A stretch of 64,000 nucleotides of DNA from Alligator mississippiensis (lineage: Eukaryota > Chordata > Crocodylia > Alligatoridae). The position numbers and the translations under genes are program-made. Of this stretch, positions 33,750 through 45,605 are shown in pieces (position 1 is the stretch's first letter; every line of letters begins with the position of its first letter). The notes under the pieces were generated by a model that saw nothing but the letters and a program-made list of their open reading frames with translations, made no database searches and was not told the origin of the DNA. The stretch lies in the NCBI RefSeq assembly GCF_030867095.1, contig NC_081824.1, forward strand, positions 361,293,829-361,357,828. The letters are read 5' to 3'.

Positions 33750-35343
33750 ACCACCCTCTTTTATCTACATAAAGTGTGCATCTACAATACTAACTTGCTG
33801 CAGAGTTTATTAGTTTCCTGTGGCCTAATAGAGCTGCATGTATAGATTTTGAGATGTTTACTGCAGAGCTAATTGGGCAACTTCACAGTAAAGGTCTCAT
33901 AGATGCATCCAAGGTACATCATCAGTTTATATCTCACTCCAGCTCGCAACAGAAAAAAAAAATTGTCCTTTTTCTGCATCATTTAACTTCTCTCTCTATT
34001 GCTTAAACAAGAAAACAAACAACCGCTTTATTTTTTTTAAGCTTCATTTCACTTTAGCAAAGATTTTGAGTGAAGGGTATTATACAGGAAAATTGCATTC
34101 TATTTTCCTCATATTTTTGCTATTCTTAAATAGTCAAAAATTGTTTTGCCAAAGAAAGCTATAGTATACCTTGTAACCAGGAATTCTAGTTTTCAGGATT
34201 CATTTTCCTGAGCCTAGGTATTTAATTTTATTTAAATCATGCCTCCTTAAAATATATGTATGTATGTCTGTTTATTTGAATTATCTGAAGAACTATGAGC
34301 TGAGACAGTTGTTGCATTAGCCCGTGGTGATGATGAAATTCATCTCTAAAGAGTGACACTGACATCACTCACTTACTGTCTGGCCACTCTCTCTCTGGAT
34401 CACACTAGCAAAAAGAAAATTTCCTCACTCTTCTCAAACTACTGCTGTGTGTGACCGGGAAGTGAATGACCACTCCATACCCATGCTTTTTCTAATAGCA
34501 GCAGACAGCTTGAGTAGGAAGTCTCTGAGAGTTTAAGATGTCCTTAGAGAGACACTTACTGTTTTCTACTTTTACTAGCGTACAGTTATTCAGAAAAAAT
34601 GCTCCAGTTCTGGAGAAGCATACCAATTCAGAGCAGCACTTAAACATATATTAAAGTTAGATATGGACATAGGTTCAATTAATGTTAACTTAAATCACTT
34701 AAGTATGCATGTGCCAGTACTCTCTTGAAAAGAGATGGATTTAATTATATCTCTAACTACTTTCTTGAATAGGGGCCGTAGATTAGTGTTGCTTTAGTAG
34801 TTGCAACTTAAAATGAAACTTCAAAGCCCTATTAGCAATCAAAGATAATCACATGTATTTCTTTTAAAAACTTTGCCAGAAAAGAAGTCCTACTAGTAGA
34901 TAAACTCACTGTTTGTAAATGTCTACTTTTTATTTAAAACAATTAAGTGTGTACCTATTTTTTATCCAGCAGTAAGATAGAGTATCATTCTTTTAAAAGA
35001 GAAAGATAACTTGCCAAAATTTACTAATAACTCTTCCTAACAGTCAGATCTCTCACACTGCACAACAGACTGTAAGTCAGTCTATAGGCTCAGTGTAAGT
35101 CAATACTCTGAAAGAAAAATGATTTAGGCCATTTACGATCAGCAACTTGAATTACAGCCTTGGTATTCCACATCACCATACTGCTTCATATAAAAAGTAT
35201 GAGCACATGTTTACAAAGTGAGGACTGGTTTTTTATTTCAGTGCAGAAGCCAAGTTAGAAATTGCAAAGATAGCACAATGGCATCAAATAGGAGTAGGAG
35301 GATTACAGTCTACCTAACCAAGGAAGAGGAAAATAGGAAACTA
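33750..35343. other. AT-rich DNA, nothing recognised
   Basis: No open frame above 60 codons with any signature; no element ends. Confidence 0.5.
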
Positions 35344-35351
35344 CTGATCAA

Positions 35352-35582
35352 CAGGGATCCTGATTTTCTCTAATAAAAAATAATCTTCAATTTTTGGATT
35401 AAAAAAGGTAACCCAAAATCCACATTTTTCCGTGTTTAAATGAAACACCACTAATATACTAATATATAGATATATCTATATATAAGTGGTGTTTCATTTT
35501 AATCATGGAAAAATGTGATTTTTGGTTAATTTTTTAAATCTGAAAATTAGGGATTTTTTATCTGCGAAAATCAGGATCCCTG
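35352..35582. mobile_element. Palindromic hAT-type short element (CAGGGATCC family), copy 2
   Basis: Starts CAGGGATCCTGATTTTC and ends CAGGATCCCTG. It is flanked by perfect CTGATCAA repeats (35344-35351 and 35583-35590). The halves are near-complete inverted copies around a TA-rich centre (about 35455-35485), so the single strand would fold into a long hairpin. Confidence 0.9.
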
Positions 35583-35590
35583 CTGATCAA

Positions 35591-36237
35591 ACACAACTAG
35601 GAAATAATGATCTAATTTATATTATAACATGAGAGCTGAGATTGTTTGACAAGAGGTTCATGTAAATGTCACACCCTTTCTATCTTAGAATAGGAATTCA
35701 GTAAGAAACTTGTTTCAGGAAGATCATCTGCGTCTGTCACCCAGAAATTTGTCTAATCTAGCCTACAATATATGTGAACATATTTATCATGTTTTTATAG
35801 TTTGTGTCATGTCAGAAAGACCATCTAAGTTATAGGCCCATGCTCAGTTCTTTTCTTTGTGCTACAGAAAATTAAAATGCTAGTAATGCAGACATGACAT
35901 GTTGCTCAATAAGACATGTTACTCATTGACAGCTGCTTAGAATGTGAAATTAAAGATACTGGCAGAAGATGAGGGTGGAAGGAAAACTAGTTATAAAGAA
36001 ATATTGGAATTCAATATAAAGGGTTGTGTATAAGAGGGTTGGGTAGGACTGCAATAAACTTGGGAAAGGAAAAAAAAATCATGTAGCATGTGTGTGTTGG
36101 GGTGGGGTGGGGGGAGCTGTAATAGCTAGACCAAGAAGTGTTCATGGCTTTGCCATTATTCTGAGTCATTCTCCCTTCTCTCCATTTTTCACCATTAGTG
36201 TTGCTTTCAGTTGTCTCAGATTTACAATTAGGTTCTG
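35591..36237. other. No gene recognised
   Basis: AT-rich; a G-rich run lies at 36098-36116. Confidence 0.5.
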
Positions 36238-36805
36238 ATCCTTCCACTTCCTGCTGCCCCAGAGGTCTCTGGGACTTGCAGTCCAGACTCACAGCAGCAG
36301 GACTCTGCAGGGTTGCTCATCACTTCTTCTTCCTGCTTCCAGATGCCTCTGGGATTTGTAGTCCACAGTCACAGCCAGCACTAAGCAAGCAGGGCAGGGC
36401 AGGGCAGGGCACAGCAAGGCAGCTCCGTTTTCAGGGGAAGGGAAGTTTAACTCTTGTCCCTGGCTCCAGATCCCAGCAGGTGTTTTCTCAAGGGGGGGGA
36501 GGGGGCAGTGAGCCAGCCCCCACTGTTCCAGCTAGAGCAGACAGCACAGCACAGCCCAGGGCTAAAAAGCATGCTGGGGGACTCTGATTTAATTTGAACC
36601 AGGAAGGGGTCTGGGACAGAAGTTTCATAAACTGGTTTGACTTAAATCAGTTAAATTTGATACTACATTCAACCAGGTTTATCTGAAACCAGTTTCAGCC
36701 ATTTTGAAAGTCATTTATGTGTACTGACCTTCTGTTCTGTTACAGGTTTATACCAGTTTCTGATCACTTAAACTGCTTTGTGTGTAACTTCTATCCCTAG
36801 CCAAA
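36238..36805 (+). repeat. Dispersed repeat, GTTTAAACCAGTTT family, copy C
   Basis: 'CTTCCTGCTGCCCCAGAGGT', 'GATGCCTCTGGGATTTGTAG', 'ACTACATTCAACCAGG' and 'CTTCTATCCCTAGCC' run in the same order as copy B, without the inserts. A small 'GGGCA' repeat lies at about 36391-36410. Confidence 0.85.
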
Positions 36806-37511
36806 ACCAGCAAATCTACATTATATTGCAAGAGAACACTAGCTTTGCAAACAAGAATATACAATTATTTTCCAATAAATCACCAATGCAACATTAGCCC
36901 AGTTTCATGGAAATTCAGCTGTCCAGCTTTTGAGCTCATGAAAGCTCAACAGATCATTTGGGCTCATAGCAACAGAAGCTACACCATAAGCTAACAGAAA
37001 ATCTTCCTCTCCTTCCTCCTTCCCATCCCCCTACCATTTCTCTGCAGCTGCTTGATTATGAATTAGACATTCCTCTCTCTTGCATATTTAAGCATGAAGT
37101 CTCCAATTTCAAGAGCCTTCCTTGGTAACTAGAGAATGATGGAGGCTTGTGGAATCCTACAGTTGCTAGGTAATTATAGGTGCTATTATAAGCTACTACA
37201 TGAAATTGTTTTTTAAAAAATCCCATAAATCATCAGCGGCTCTTTTTGAAGATGGTCTTGTAAAAATGCAGGAAGGGCTAAATGAATTTTCAAATCAGTA
37301 AGTTTTAACAGGAGCAATTTCTGCTATTGGAAAGAATGGATTTTTGTGCGCACAATCACCTGCATTACTAAGCATTCAAATATAAGTGAACAGTCTTTGT
37401 TTTGCACAGCTCTCCTGCTTGTTATCACTCTTTGAGCACATCCTCTTGCTTTTTAGTTTAAAAAAAATCAAATCAGTGATACTTCATTCCTGCTATTACA
37501 TAAGTGATTAT
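36806..37511. other. AT-rich DNA, nothing recognised
   Basis: Short frames only. Confidence 0.5.
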
Positions 37512-37660
37512 CAGAGATCCTGGTTTTCTCTGATTAAAAAAAAAAAATCCCCAATTTTCAGATTAAAGAAAGTAACCTAAAATCCACCTTTTCCCATGAT
37601 TAAAATGAAACACCACTAATATATAGATCTATTTATTAGTCTAATATATTAGTCTAGGGT
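37512..37660. mobile_element. CAGGGATCC family, left half (copy 3)
   Basis: CAGAGATCCTGGTTTTC, an A-run, AATTTTCAGATTAAAG and CACCACTAATATATAG follow the left half of copies 1 and 2. The right half is absent; the sequence passes into unrelated AT-rich DNA after the TA-rich centre. Confidence 0.75.
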
Positions 37661-37927
37661 AGATTTTGCCAGGTAGAACCCTCTCCTGTAAAGTAAATCT
37701 ATGCTGAAAGCAATGTTTTCTTGTGAGTTGAAAAGAAAACCCCAAAGCTGTAACAGGGAATTTCTGAGACATGGGCTTTAGAAACTATCATCATGTGTGA
37801 GGAGGGAGGGGGGATGGGTTATAGTTTGGCAGTAATTAACAGTTTGGTCTGAGCATGCTCTCTCCTGCTGTTGTTTTATTGTTGGACTAAAGGGGCCATT
37901 GAAAGGAAAATTGCTGTGGATAATCAC

Positions 37928-38080
37928 CAGGGATCCTGGATTTTGCTGTTAAAAAAAAAAAATCACCAATTTTCAGATTAAAAAAAGTAACCCAAATTCC
38001 ACATTTTTCCATGATTAAAATGAAACACCACTAGTATATAGATCTATATGTTAGTCTAATATAATGTCTAATATATATTA
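37928..38080. mobile_element. CAGGGATCC family, left half (copy 4)
   Basis: CAGGGATCCTGGATTTTGC through GAAACACCACTAGTATATAG matches the left arm. The TA-rich centre runs into the 201-bp tandem repeat at 38082. The right arm is not found nearby. Confidence 0.72.
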
Positions 38081-38081
38081 G

Positions 38082-38436
38082 TCTAATATATGAACTCCAT
38101 GGGGCTGCGGAGCCACTTGGAGCACAGCCTAGCGGTGGGAGGTGGGAAGAGCCAGGGCTGTGCTCTACCTCCCACTGCTGGGCTGAGCTCCATGGAGCCC
38201 AGTGCTGGGCATGGGTTGAGCCCAGCGCTGGTCCTAGGCAGCAGCGGCAGGTAACAAGACAGAATGGCCTAGTATATATTAATCTAATATATGAACTCCA
38301 TGGGGCTGCAGAGCCACTCAGAGCGCAGCCCAGCAGTGGGAGGCGGGGAAAGCCAGGGCTGTTCTCTGCCTTCCACTGCTGGGCTGAGCTCCATGGAGCC
38401 CAGTGCTGGGCATGGGTTGTGCCCAGTGCTGCTCCT
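38082..38436. repeat. Tandem duplication, 201-bp period
   Basis: 'TCTAATATATGAACTCCATG' begins at 38082 and again at 38283. Each is followed by the same GC-rich stretch with 'GGGCTGAGCTCCATGGAGCC' and 'GGGCATGGGTTG'. Two units, the second ending near 38436. The continuing GC-rich sequence (to about 38770) repeats shorter pieces of the same motifs. Long open frames here are by-products of the GC content. Confidence 0.85.
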
Positions 38437-38944
38437 GTCATACAGTGCAGATCCAGGGGCCTGCACCGCTGAGAGGAGTCAGGCACAGCCCCGCAGCCTT
38501 CCTGGGGGTGTGGGCCCCTGGATCTGTGCCTGGATGACAGGAGGCTACTGCTGCTGCCTAAGGCCAGTGGCAACATCTGTCTTCCCCAGTGCTGGGTGTG
38601 GGGTGCACCCAGCGCTGGTCCCAAGTGGCAGCAGCATCCTCCTGCCATCTGGCGCAGATCCTGGGCTCTGCATCCCCAGGAGGAGTCTGTCACAGCCCCA
38701 CAGACCTCCTAGGGGTGAAGGCCCCTGGATCTGCATGCCAGATGACAGGAGGCTGCTGCTGCTGCTAGCAAGTGTCATGAGTTTTGCTTTCAAGAATTTG
38801 AGGTGCAGTTTCCAGGAAACCTCTGCACCTATCTCCTTGAAACTTGACAGGCTTCATGCCTTCAGAAGGGGCTACTACTCCTGCAATTTGCATCTGAATC
38901 AGGCAACAGATGACAACATGTTAGGCATTTTTATGATTCCCCAT

Positions 38945-39101
38945 TATAGCACGTCAAAACGTGTCAAAACAGTGAAACAGTTTTGACTAAGCGAAACAGG
39001 ACACTGCTTTGAAACAAAACAAAATGACAAAACAAAACACTGTCCCTTCAAAACAGCAAAACAGACATGAAAACAAAACAATGGTGTTTTGCACAGCCCT
39101 A
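38945..39101. mobile_element. Partial copy of the GGGCTGTGCAAAAC hAT family
   Basis: CAAAAC-rich sequence ends TTTTGCACAGCCCTA at 39087-39101, identical to the right end of the element at 6339-6702. The left end is missing. It is followed directly by a repeat of another family. Confidence 0.7.
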
Positions 39102-39238
39102 CTGCATAGTAGCAATACTGAACGGCTTTTTTGTGGCACTGATTGCACAGTAGCCTAACACTTCTGTGCAGTAGCATTGCATCACTCTTCTTGTCACACA
39201 ACCCTACTGTGCAGTCAGCATCTCATGTAGACCTGGCC
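39102..39238. repeat. GCATGTCTAC / CTGTGCAGTA family, partial copy 5
   Basis: 'GCACAGTAGCC', 'CTGTGCAGTAGC' and 'CATCTCATGTAGACCTGGCC'. The left end is missing, replaced by the end of a CAAAAC-rich hAT element. Confidence 0.65.
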
Positions 39239-39942
39239 AGTGAAACCTATTTTAAGAAGCAAAAGTCCATTCTAATATACTGAATGCAAGAATTTCACTT
39301 TAATTAATGCAAGACATAGCTTTATTTCTGCCAAATTTACTAAGGCCCTTGGTTTAGCAAAGCATATAAGCATGTTGTCAGTAAAAGGTTTCCAATAAAA
39401 ATGTTCTTGGGTTGGCAATGCTGTTTGACTGCAGCAATGGTTTTACAGCATGTTTCCTCCTTCAGTGGTACTTTACTCAACCCTACATCCTGATGCCCCT
39501 GACCACACTGCACCACCCAGCCTTATCCCTGTTGGCCCTGCTCCCTCTGTCCCAGCACGGACTTCCAAGGAAACCTAACTGTAACCCAGCAGTACTAGAG
39601 GAAGAGATGCAGCGGCAGAATCAGCAGTACATGACTGGAAGGGGAGGGTCTGCAAAGCCCTGAAAAAAGACTTCTGATACAGTGCTGCATTTCCACTGAG
39701 ACACCAGGTGATGATGCACTGCTGTCTTTCCTTTAATCAAGCATGACTTTCTAGCTTCTTTCCTAGAGGGAGCTTCAGTTAAGCAGACTGTCAGTTTTGT
39801 GTTTTTATGGATGAGTCACAGTTCTTTATGGACTTTATGGGCAGCCATTTTTAGCCTGAATTTTTACTGACTGTCTATAAATTTACAGTTGGCAACCCTG
39901 ACATGTACAGCTATGCCTTTCTTGGTGTAGAGATTTAGATCA
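39239..39942. other. No gene recognised
   Basis: An 83-codon frame (39412-39663) lacks a known domain. Confidence 0.5.
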
Positions 39943-40272
39943 GGGCTGTTCAACTGGTGGCCCCTGGGGCTTTTTGGTACAGCTTCCAGGGCAACTGTAT
40001 TGCACTACTCTGGAACCCAGGGCTAAATACTACTGGCACTCATTGCCACACTCTCTTGCCTGCCACTGAATTCAAGGTGTTCAGACATCACTGGTGATGC
40101 CAAATGATGGCCGAGTAAAAGGGGAAATGAGTGGTGGCAGCATTCACCCTTCGGTCCTGGACCTGCACCAACAAGCTGCCACCCTACTGCCAACCCATAA
40201 GAAGCTCCAGCCCATAGGAAGCTCTATGGTCCAGGATCTAGCCCATGGGGCAAGCTAAATAGGACACCCCTA
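39943..40272. repeat. hAT-like short element, diverged
   Basis: 'CAGGGCTGTTCAACTGGTGG' at the left and 'AGCTAAATAGGACACCCCTAA' at the right, similar to inverted Charlie-type ends. About 330 bases. Confidence 0.55.
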
Positions 40273-40316
40273 ATTTGGGGTATTCTTATGTATGATTTTT
40301 ACTGATGATTATTACT

Positions 40317-40568
40317 GATATTACTACTGATAATTAACAAAAGTCTACTCACTGAAAGTCTAAACTTGGAAGCTATTTTTATAACATGGAGGTGAGCATA
40401 TGCACCCCTCACCCCTCAGCCCAGAGAGGTCCACCCAGCCTCCCCTTGCCAGCACCATGAGGGGAAGGGGCCCTTCTACCCCCACTCCGTAGCCCAGCTC
40501 CCACAGTGGGAGGGGGCCTCCAATTTTGTGTTTGCCTAGGGCCCCAATACACCTTAATCCACCACTGG
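40317..40568 (-). repeat. Two-block repeat, order Y-X
   Basis: On the minus strand it starts CAGTGGTGGATTAAGG (ending at about 40568). It continues through Y (40457-40390) and X (40389-40317). The CAGTGG start is hAT-like. X and Y are near-identical to those at 13.2 kb. Confidence 0.65.
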
Positions 40569-40569
40569 T

Positions 40570-41119
40570 GCTGTGGTATATCAAAGCAGAGAGGGGAAAG
40601 GCTAATTTTAACAAGGCATATCAAAACTCAAAATCATCCTTTCAGCTGAATCTGGAGAGTTTCAGTTTTTGATGAGTTAACTTTTAAAAAATCTTGAGAG
40701 AGCATCTTAATAATTTATGGAATGAGCTGAAATGTGGCATTATAAGAAAATATTAGGCTGTCAGCTGCAAACAGTTTAACAATTCATTTGTTTTGCTTGA
40801 TGGTAATTCTGTAAATATGAGGACAGACAGTCAAGTTCACCAGTGATCTGAGAAAGTCCAAGTTAGCACCAAACAGGGGTTGAATTATGGGAGAGCTTGG
40901 GGGACTGAGATTCCCTCCTGCCCATAAGAGATGAGATTCCTCCATAAGATTTGAAAACCATAACCTGAGAGGGTCTCTGACTCCTGGCCGGGGGGGCGGC
41001 GAGGGGGCAGTCTGCAAAAAAAAAATTGGACTGCCCTTCACAATGACCTAATAAAATCAAAGTATTATTCATATCTTGGTGCCAAGTCAAGTCTTGACAT
41101 AGACTTGAGACCTCTCCAG
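40570..41119. other. No gene recognised
   Basis: AT-rich then G/C-rich at 40970-41010. Open frames run into the repeat at 41120. Confidence 0.45.
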
Positions 41120-41280
41120 TCCTTGGGCTGGGCTGGGCTCTCCAGATCCTTGGGCTGAGCTGTCTGTTCCAGCAGAGGAGGGCTGGGGCAGGCAGGGGTG
41201 GGGAGGAAGAGGCAGGGACTGAGCCCCCAAAGCAAAACCTGGCTGGGGCCTGGAGCCAGGGAGGAAGATTACTGTGCACT
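41120..41280 (-). repeat. Extra segment similar to the interior of copy D
   Basis: 'CTGTCTGTTCCAGCAGAGGA' and 'CTGGGGCCTGGAGCCAGGGA' recur at 42060-42170 within copy D. A second fragment of the same family, or a local duplication. Confidence 0.7.
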
Positions 41281-41799
41281 TAGCTCCATATGTGTACAGT
41301 AATATGGAACTTGGCTCCCTCGGGCTTACACATTCTGGATTTGGCCACATTCTGTGTATGGGAACATAAAGGAGTCCAAGTGGTATAACTTGCATGCTAA
41401 GAAGGGGAGTTTGTACTGAAAACAGACAGGATGAAAATTTTGGAAAAGTGAAGAAAAAAAAGAGTGAAAAATTTCTCTCATTTTATGCAGCCTGTTTAAA
41501 TAAGGCCTCTGGAATCGTACGGCTCTGCTTTGCATAGCTAGCACAGACAAGTCTTGCCCAGACTCCAGATCAGTCTTTTTGTGGTGTTCCCTGGGTGTGG
41601 CAAGAATCCTTGGGTGACAAAACTGAAGTTCTCAGGCAGGAGGGCAGACTGAAGAGAATGCAGGAAGCAGCACCTTTCCCACAACACTGGTTCCTGCACT
41701 GAGGAGAGTTTCCTCAAAACCGGTCTCTATAAACTTGCAAGGCTCATATTTTCATTTAAAATGAAATGCTGTAAAGACACTAACCGCTACACAACAAGG

Positions 41800-42470
41800 C
41801 TATGGACAGAGGTTACACATAAACCCTGTTTAAGTAATCAGAAACTGTTTTAAACCTATAACAGAACAGAAGCTCAGTGCACATAAACTGGCTTCAAAAT
41901 GGCTGAAACTGTTTTAAGATAAACCTGGTTGAATGTAGTATCAGACTTAGCTGATTTGGGTCATACTGGTTTATAAAACTTCTGTCTTAGACCCCTTCCT
42001 GGTTCAAGTTAAATCACAGTCCTCCAGCATCCCAGCATGCTTTCCAGCCCTGGGCTGGGCTGTCTGTTCCAGCAGAGGAGGGTTGGGGCAAGCAGGGGTG
42101 GGGAGAAGGAGGCAGGGACCGTGACCCCGACGCAAACCCTGGCTGGGGCCTGGAGCCAGGGAGGAAGATTAAATATCCCTTGCCCCAAGTATGGAGCTGC
42201 CCTACTAAAAACTTACCACCTGCTGTGACTGTGGACTTCAAATCTCAGAGGCACCTTGAAGCAGGAAGAGAAAGTGATCAGCAACCATGCATAGTCCTGC
42301 TGGTGTGAGTCTGGGCTGCAAATCCCAGAGATCTCGGGGGCAGCAGGAAGAGGAAGCAAACACACAGCCCATGCTGGCTGTGTGTCAGAGAACTGTGGTG
42401 TAGTGCATCTAGCTTCTGGCCTGAGCTACTGCAGCTATGTGGCTACATTTCCTGAATCAAACATGAGTGT
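41800..42470 (-). repeat. Dispersed repeat, GTTTAAACCAGTTT family, copy D
   Basis: Reverse orientation. 'GGACAGAGGTTACACATAAA' at the start, 'AAACCTATAACAGAAC', 'CCAGCATCCCAGCATGC', then 'GGCCTGAGCTACTGCAG' and 'TTTCCTGAATCA' near 42470, matching the left end of copy B. A further piece of its middle part is repeated at about 41150-41275. Confidence 0.82.
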
Positions 42471-43337
42471 CTGTCCAGTTGTTTCTCAGTTTAATCTCTG
42501 CATTTTAGACTAACCCAGGGGTGTGCCCTGTCCGCAAGTAGAAGGGATGGGGTGGTCAGGCAAGACTGCTGTGAGAGGGGCCTGCCACCGGGAAGCAGTT
42601 CCCTCTTTTCTATAGAGCCAGGCTGGGACAAAGCACTTAACTATATACAAATTATTTCTATACAAAAATAAATACGAATATGTCACATTAATATTTACAG
42701 TAAAATTGGTATGCGAAACCATACACAATGACCTGCAATCAACATGCTGCACCACTTTGAGGGACTGCAAAACATGGAACAGGTAACTGAGAACTCAGTG
42801 CAGGTGATCCACAGTACAGTATTAACCTCCCTGCACAGATGAACATTAACACCCTGGAACAGGTAAGTCAACGCATCAACACAGTAAACACATACAAGCA
42901 TCAACTCAGATAAACCCAGGTAAGCTGAGGTAGCAATGCAATAGATGTACACAGGCAACAATACAGGTAAATTCAGATAATAGGCAGTAAACATATATAG
43001 GTAACGAAAACAGATAAACCAATATAACCCCCCTTAAGGAGTACCCATAACTATATTAACATCAACAATACGAAGCAAACATCAATCACAAAATATGAAG
43101 TGCACTCAGCACCCCATGGGGTGTTCCCTGAAGCCACTACCCTTTAGGGCCCCAGGATGTGGACATGCCCCCACCCCACAATGGAGGACAGTAGAGGCTG
43201 TAGACTCTCCTCTCTCAAGCCCATGTCCCCTGTGGCACCTGCTTCCCCAGCAACTCCTGCTCCCGCTCTGAAGCGGACAAGGCTCATCCCCTTTTGGTCA
43301 GTCCCGCAAGGGCCTCTCTCCGGTGTGCCTCTAGCTC
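42471..43337. other. Unclassified repeat-like DNA with spaced AGGTAA words
   Basis: AGGTAA occurs at 42781, 42861, 42918, 42965 and 42999, with 'CAGATAAACC' words between. It looks like an eroded tandem array. No gene is recognised. Confidence 0.4.
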
Positions 43338-44400
43338 TGGGGTGGGCAAAATACGGCGCGCAGGCTGGATCTGGCCTGGCAAGCACTTCCCTCCAGCCCG
43401 TGGAGCCTCTTCAAAACCCACATAATGGTGGCTGCCTCTCTAAAAGCCTCTGGCAGCACGAGCCACCGGCTCCAGCACCTCAGGCTGTTTTCTTGGGTTC
43501 TGGTTGTGAGGCAACCAACCCTGACCTCAGCCTGACCAACCTGACCTCGCCCCGCCCCGCCCCTGGCTCAGGCCACATATGCACCTTGAAGGGGCAGTGA
43601 GGCTGGGCCAGAACCTGTGGCGCCAATGAGGGGAAAGAATGTCTGGGCCAGCTTCTGCCTCGCGTGCGGGACTGCAAAGGGCCCTGCCCTGCAGGTAAGC
43701 CCAGGAAAGCAGCTGCTGGGCAGGCTTTCCCCATGCCATGCCATGCCACTCAGGCTGCACAGGGTCAGGCTGGGCTGGCACTGGGGAGGGGAAGCAGCAG
43801 CTGGGCCACAGCTCTGGCCCAGTCAGCACCAGGGAGGAGAGGTGGCGGCGGAGCTGTGTGCTGCTCGGGACAGGATGCGCCCAGCTGGAGCAGCAGGGGC
43901 TCAGCTGCATTTTCCCCCTACCTGCGGTCAGTCCTGAGCGGTACATGGTTCTGCCACTGCTTCTGCTGGCCGGTGCAGACCCAGCCAGGCCCGTCCCATC
44001 TGGAGAAGCATGCGGCTGAAGCCGGCTTTCCACGTGCTGCTAGGGACAGGAGAAGCCCGGCTGGCAGCCAGCAGCAGCAGTGGTGGAGCTGTGTGCTGAC
44101 CTGTGCACTGTGTGGGGCCCAAGCAGTCTTGAGCTGCTCCCAGGGCCAGCTCACCGTGCGCCAATACATGCACCATCGAGGCTCAGGCAGGGTCCTGATG
44201 ACGGTCTTCTCTGGAACTCCTCTCTCCTTGCCGTCCTTTGCCGTGTCTGCATGGCATACTGGGCTTTTATTTACACCAGAGGCCCTGTCGCCAAGTCTGC
44301 TGGACCTGCAAAGTGCAGTCTTCGATCAGGTCCAGGGGCTTTTCACACCCCCTCCCCTCTCCGAGCAGGGGCAGGGCAATCCCTTCCCAGCTGCTGATTG
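43338..44400. repeat. GC-rich repeat starting with the same hAT end
   Basis: 'GGGGTGGGCAAAATACGGCG' at about 43341 matches the TTTTGCCCACCCCTG end. The rest is CpG-poor, G/C-rich, with many chance open frames. The right end is not found. Probably a third, diverged relative of the 15.2-kb and 44.6-kb elements. Confidence 0.5.
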
Positions 44401-44404
44401 GTGG

Positions 44405-44515
44405 AAATGTTCCACCAATCCGAAGTGTCCATAGAAAAAAGTGGATTTGGGGTTATTTATTTTTAACCCGAAAATAGCAGATTTTTTAAAATCAGAGAAA
44501 ACCAGGATCCCTGCT
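44405..44515. mobile_element. CAGGGATCC family, right half (copy 5)
   Basis: 'ATAGAAAAAAGTGGATTTGG', 'CCCGAAAATAGCAGA' and 'AAAACCAGGATCCCTG' form the right arm of the family. The left arm is absent; upstream is a GC-rich repeat. Confidence 0.7.
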
Positions 44516-44576
44516 GAAGAGTAAGAAGAAACTGCTTAAAGAAAATAAACACTTGACATTAGAATTTACATTAGAA

Positions 44577-45605
44577 CGGGTGGGCAAACCTGAGCCGATG
44601 AGCTGGACCCAACCTGCCAATTCATTGTATCTAGCTCATGGCTGTCCTACAGTGATCTGCATAGGGCTGAGCTTTGCCTGCTCCTACCCCAGGCAGCCTG
44701 CACAGAGCTCCCACCCATGAATGACGTGTGCCCCTGGCAGCTGGTGGGGTACAGCGGAGGTGGGAGCATGGTGGCGGTAAGCGGGGGAGCTCCTGCAGAT
44801 GCCGTTGGTGTTGTCAGTGACCACCCGCAGCTAGCAGTGTCGGTGGTGGCCAGTGGGGATCGCGGACTGCCTGAAGACACCACTGGCAGTGTTGGTGGCA
44901 GGGTGGTGAGCGGTGTCCCCCCCAGGCTCTGTCAACCGTGTTGGTGGCACCTTTTTGTAGGGGGTACACCGCCACACTCAGCAGGTACACATGCACCCAC
45001 GTGCACTTCCTACGTATTGCCCCTTCTCCCACCTATACCCACCCAGTGCCTGCCAATGATGGCACCAACCAGGCCAGCAGGCACTAACTAGGCAGCAAAA
45101 CTAGGAAATACATATAGCTTCCCAGCAGGGCTGCTCTTGCTGCTGCTGCAGCCACCCAGGTATTGCTCAGCTTCCCCTGCCTCCAGCAGCTTTTCCTTTT
45201 GCCCCTGCTACGCCGCTCTGGGCAGCGGGCAGTGCGGGGGAAGCTGCAGCCAGGCAGCTCCTACCCCAGTGCATAGGGCTCCAGTTCCAACTCTCAGCTG
45301 CCTTCCACCAATTCCCTCTTCGACACCGCCCCCCCCATACAATATACAAGAGTAAGACTTTATTTTGAGCTATTATGCAATTGCCTCTATATATACACAC
45401 TATAAACCCCCCCCCCCCCCATAAATTGGGACAAAAACTTTTTTATATAAAATGAAAGTGTTCTAATAGATGTTTGATTTTTAGTTTATGAGCTGTTTAA
45501 CTGTAATTTGTTAAAATGATGTCTTCTGAATTTGTGTGCGCGGCCCTTGAAAGTTCACCCAAACTCATTAAGTGGCCCACCAGCCTAAGCAATTGCCCAC
45601 CCCTG
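44577..45605. mobile_element. hAT-type element (GGGTGGGCAAA ends), 1029 bp
   Basis: Begins CGGGTGGGCAAACC and ends TTGCCCACCCCTG. Flanked by CATTAGAA at 44569-44576 and 45606-45613. Interior 'AGAGTAAGACTTTATTTTG' (about 45350) is the reverse complement of a segment at about 15590 in the other copy, so the two elements are inserted in opposite orientation. Confidence 0.87.

Noticed and set aside
38031-38693. 220-codon minus-strand open frame
   Set aside because: It follows the 201-bp tandem duplication and other GC-rich repeats, and its translated repeats mirror the DNA repeats.
42776-43004. Spaced repeats as a CRISPR-like array
   Set aside because: Spacing is uneven, the repeated word is only 6 bases, and the DNA is vertebrate.
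43664-44434. 256-codon plus-strand open frame, with overlapping frames on both strands
   Set aside because: All six frames are unusually open because of G/C-rich repeat composition. No domain and no splice context.
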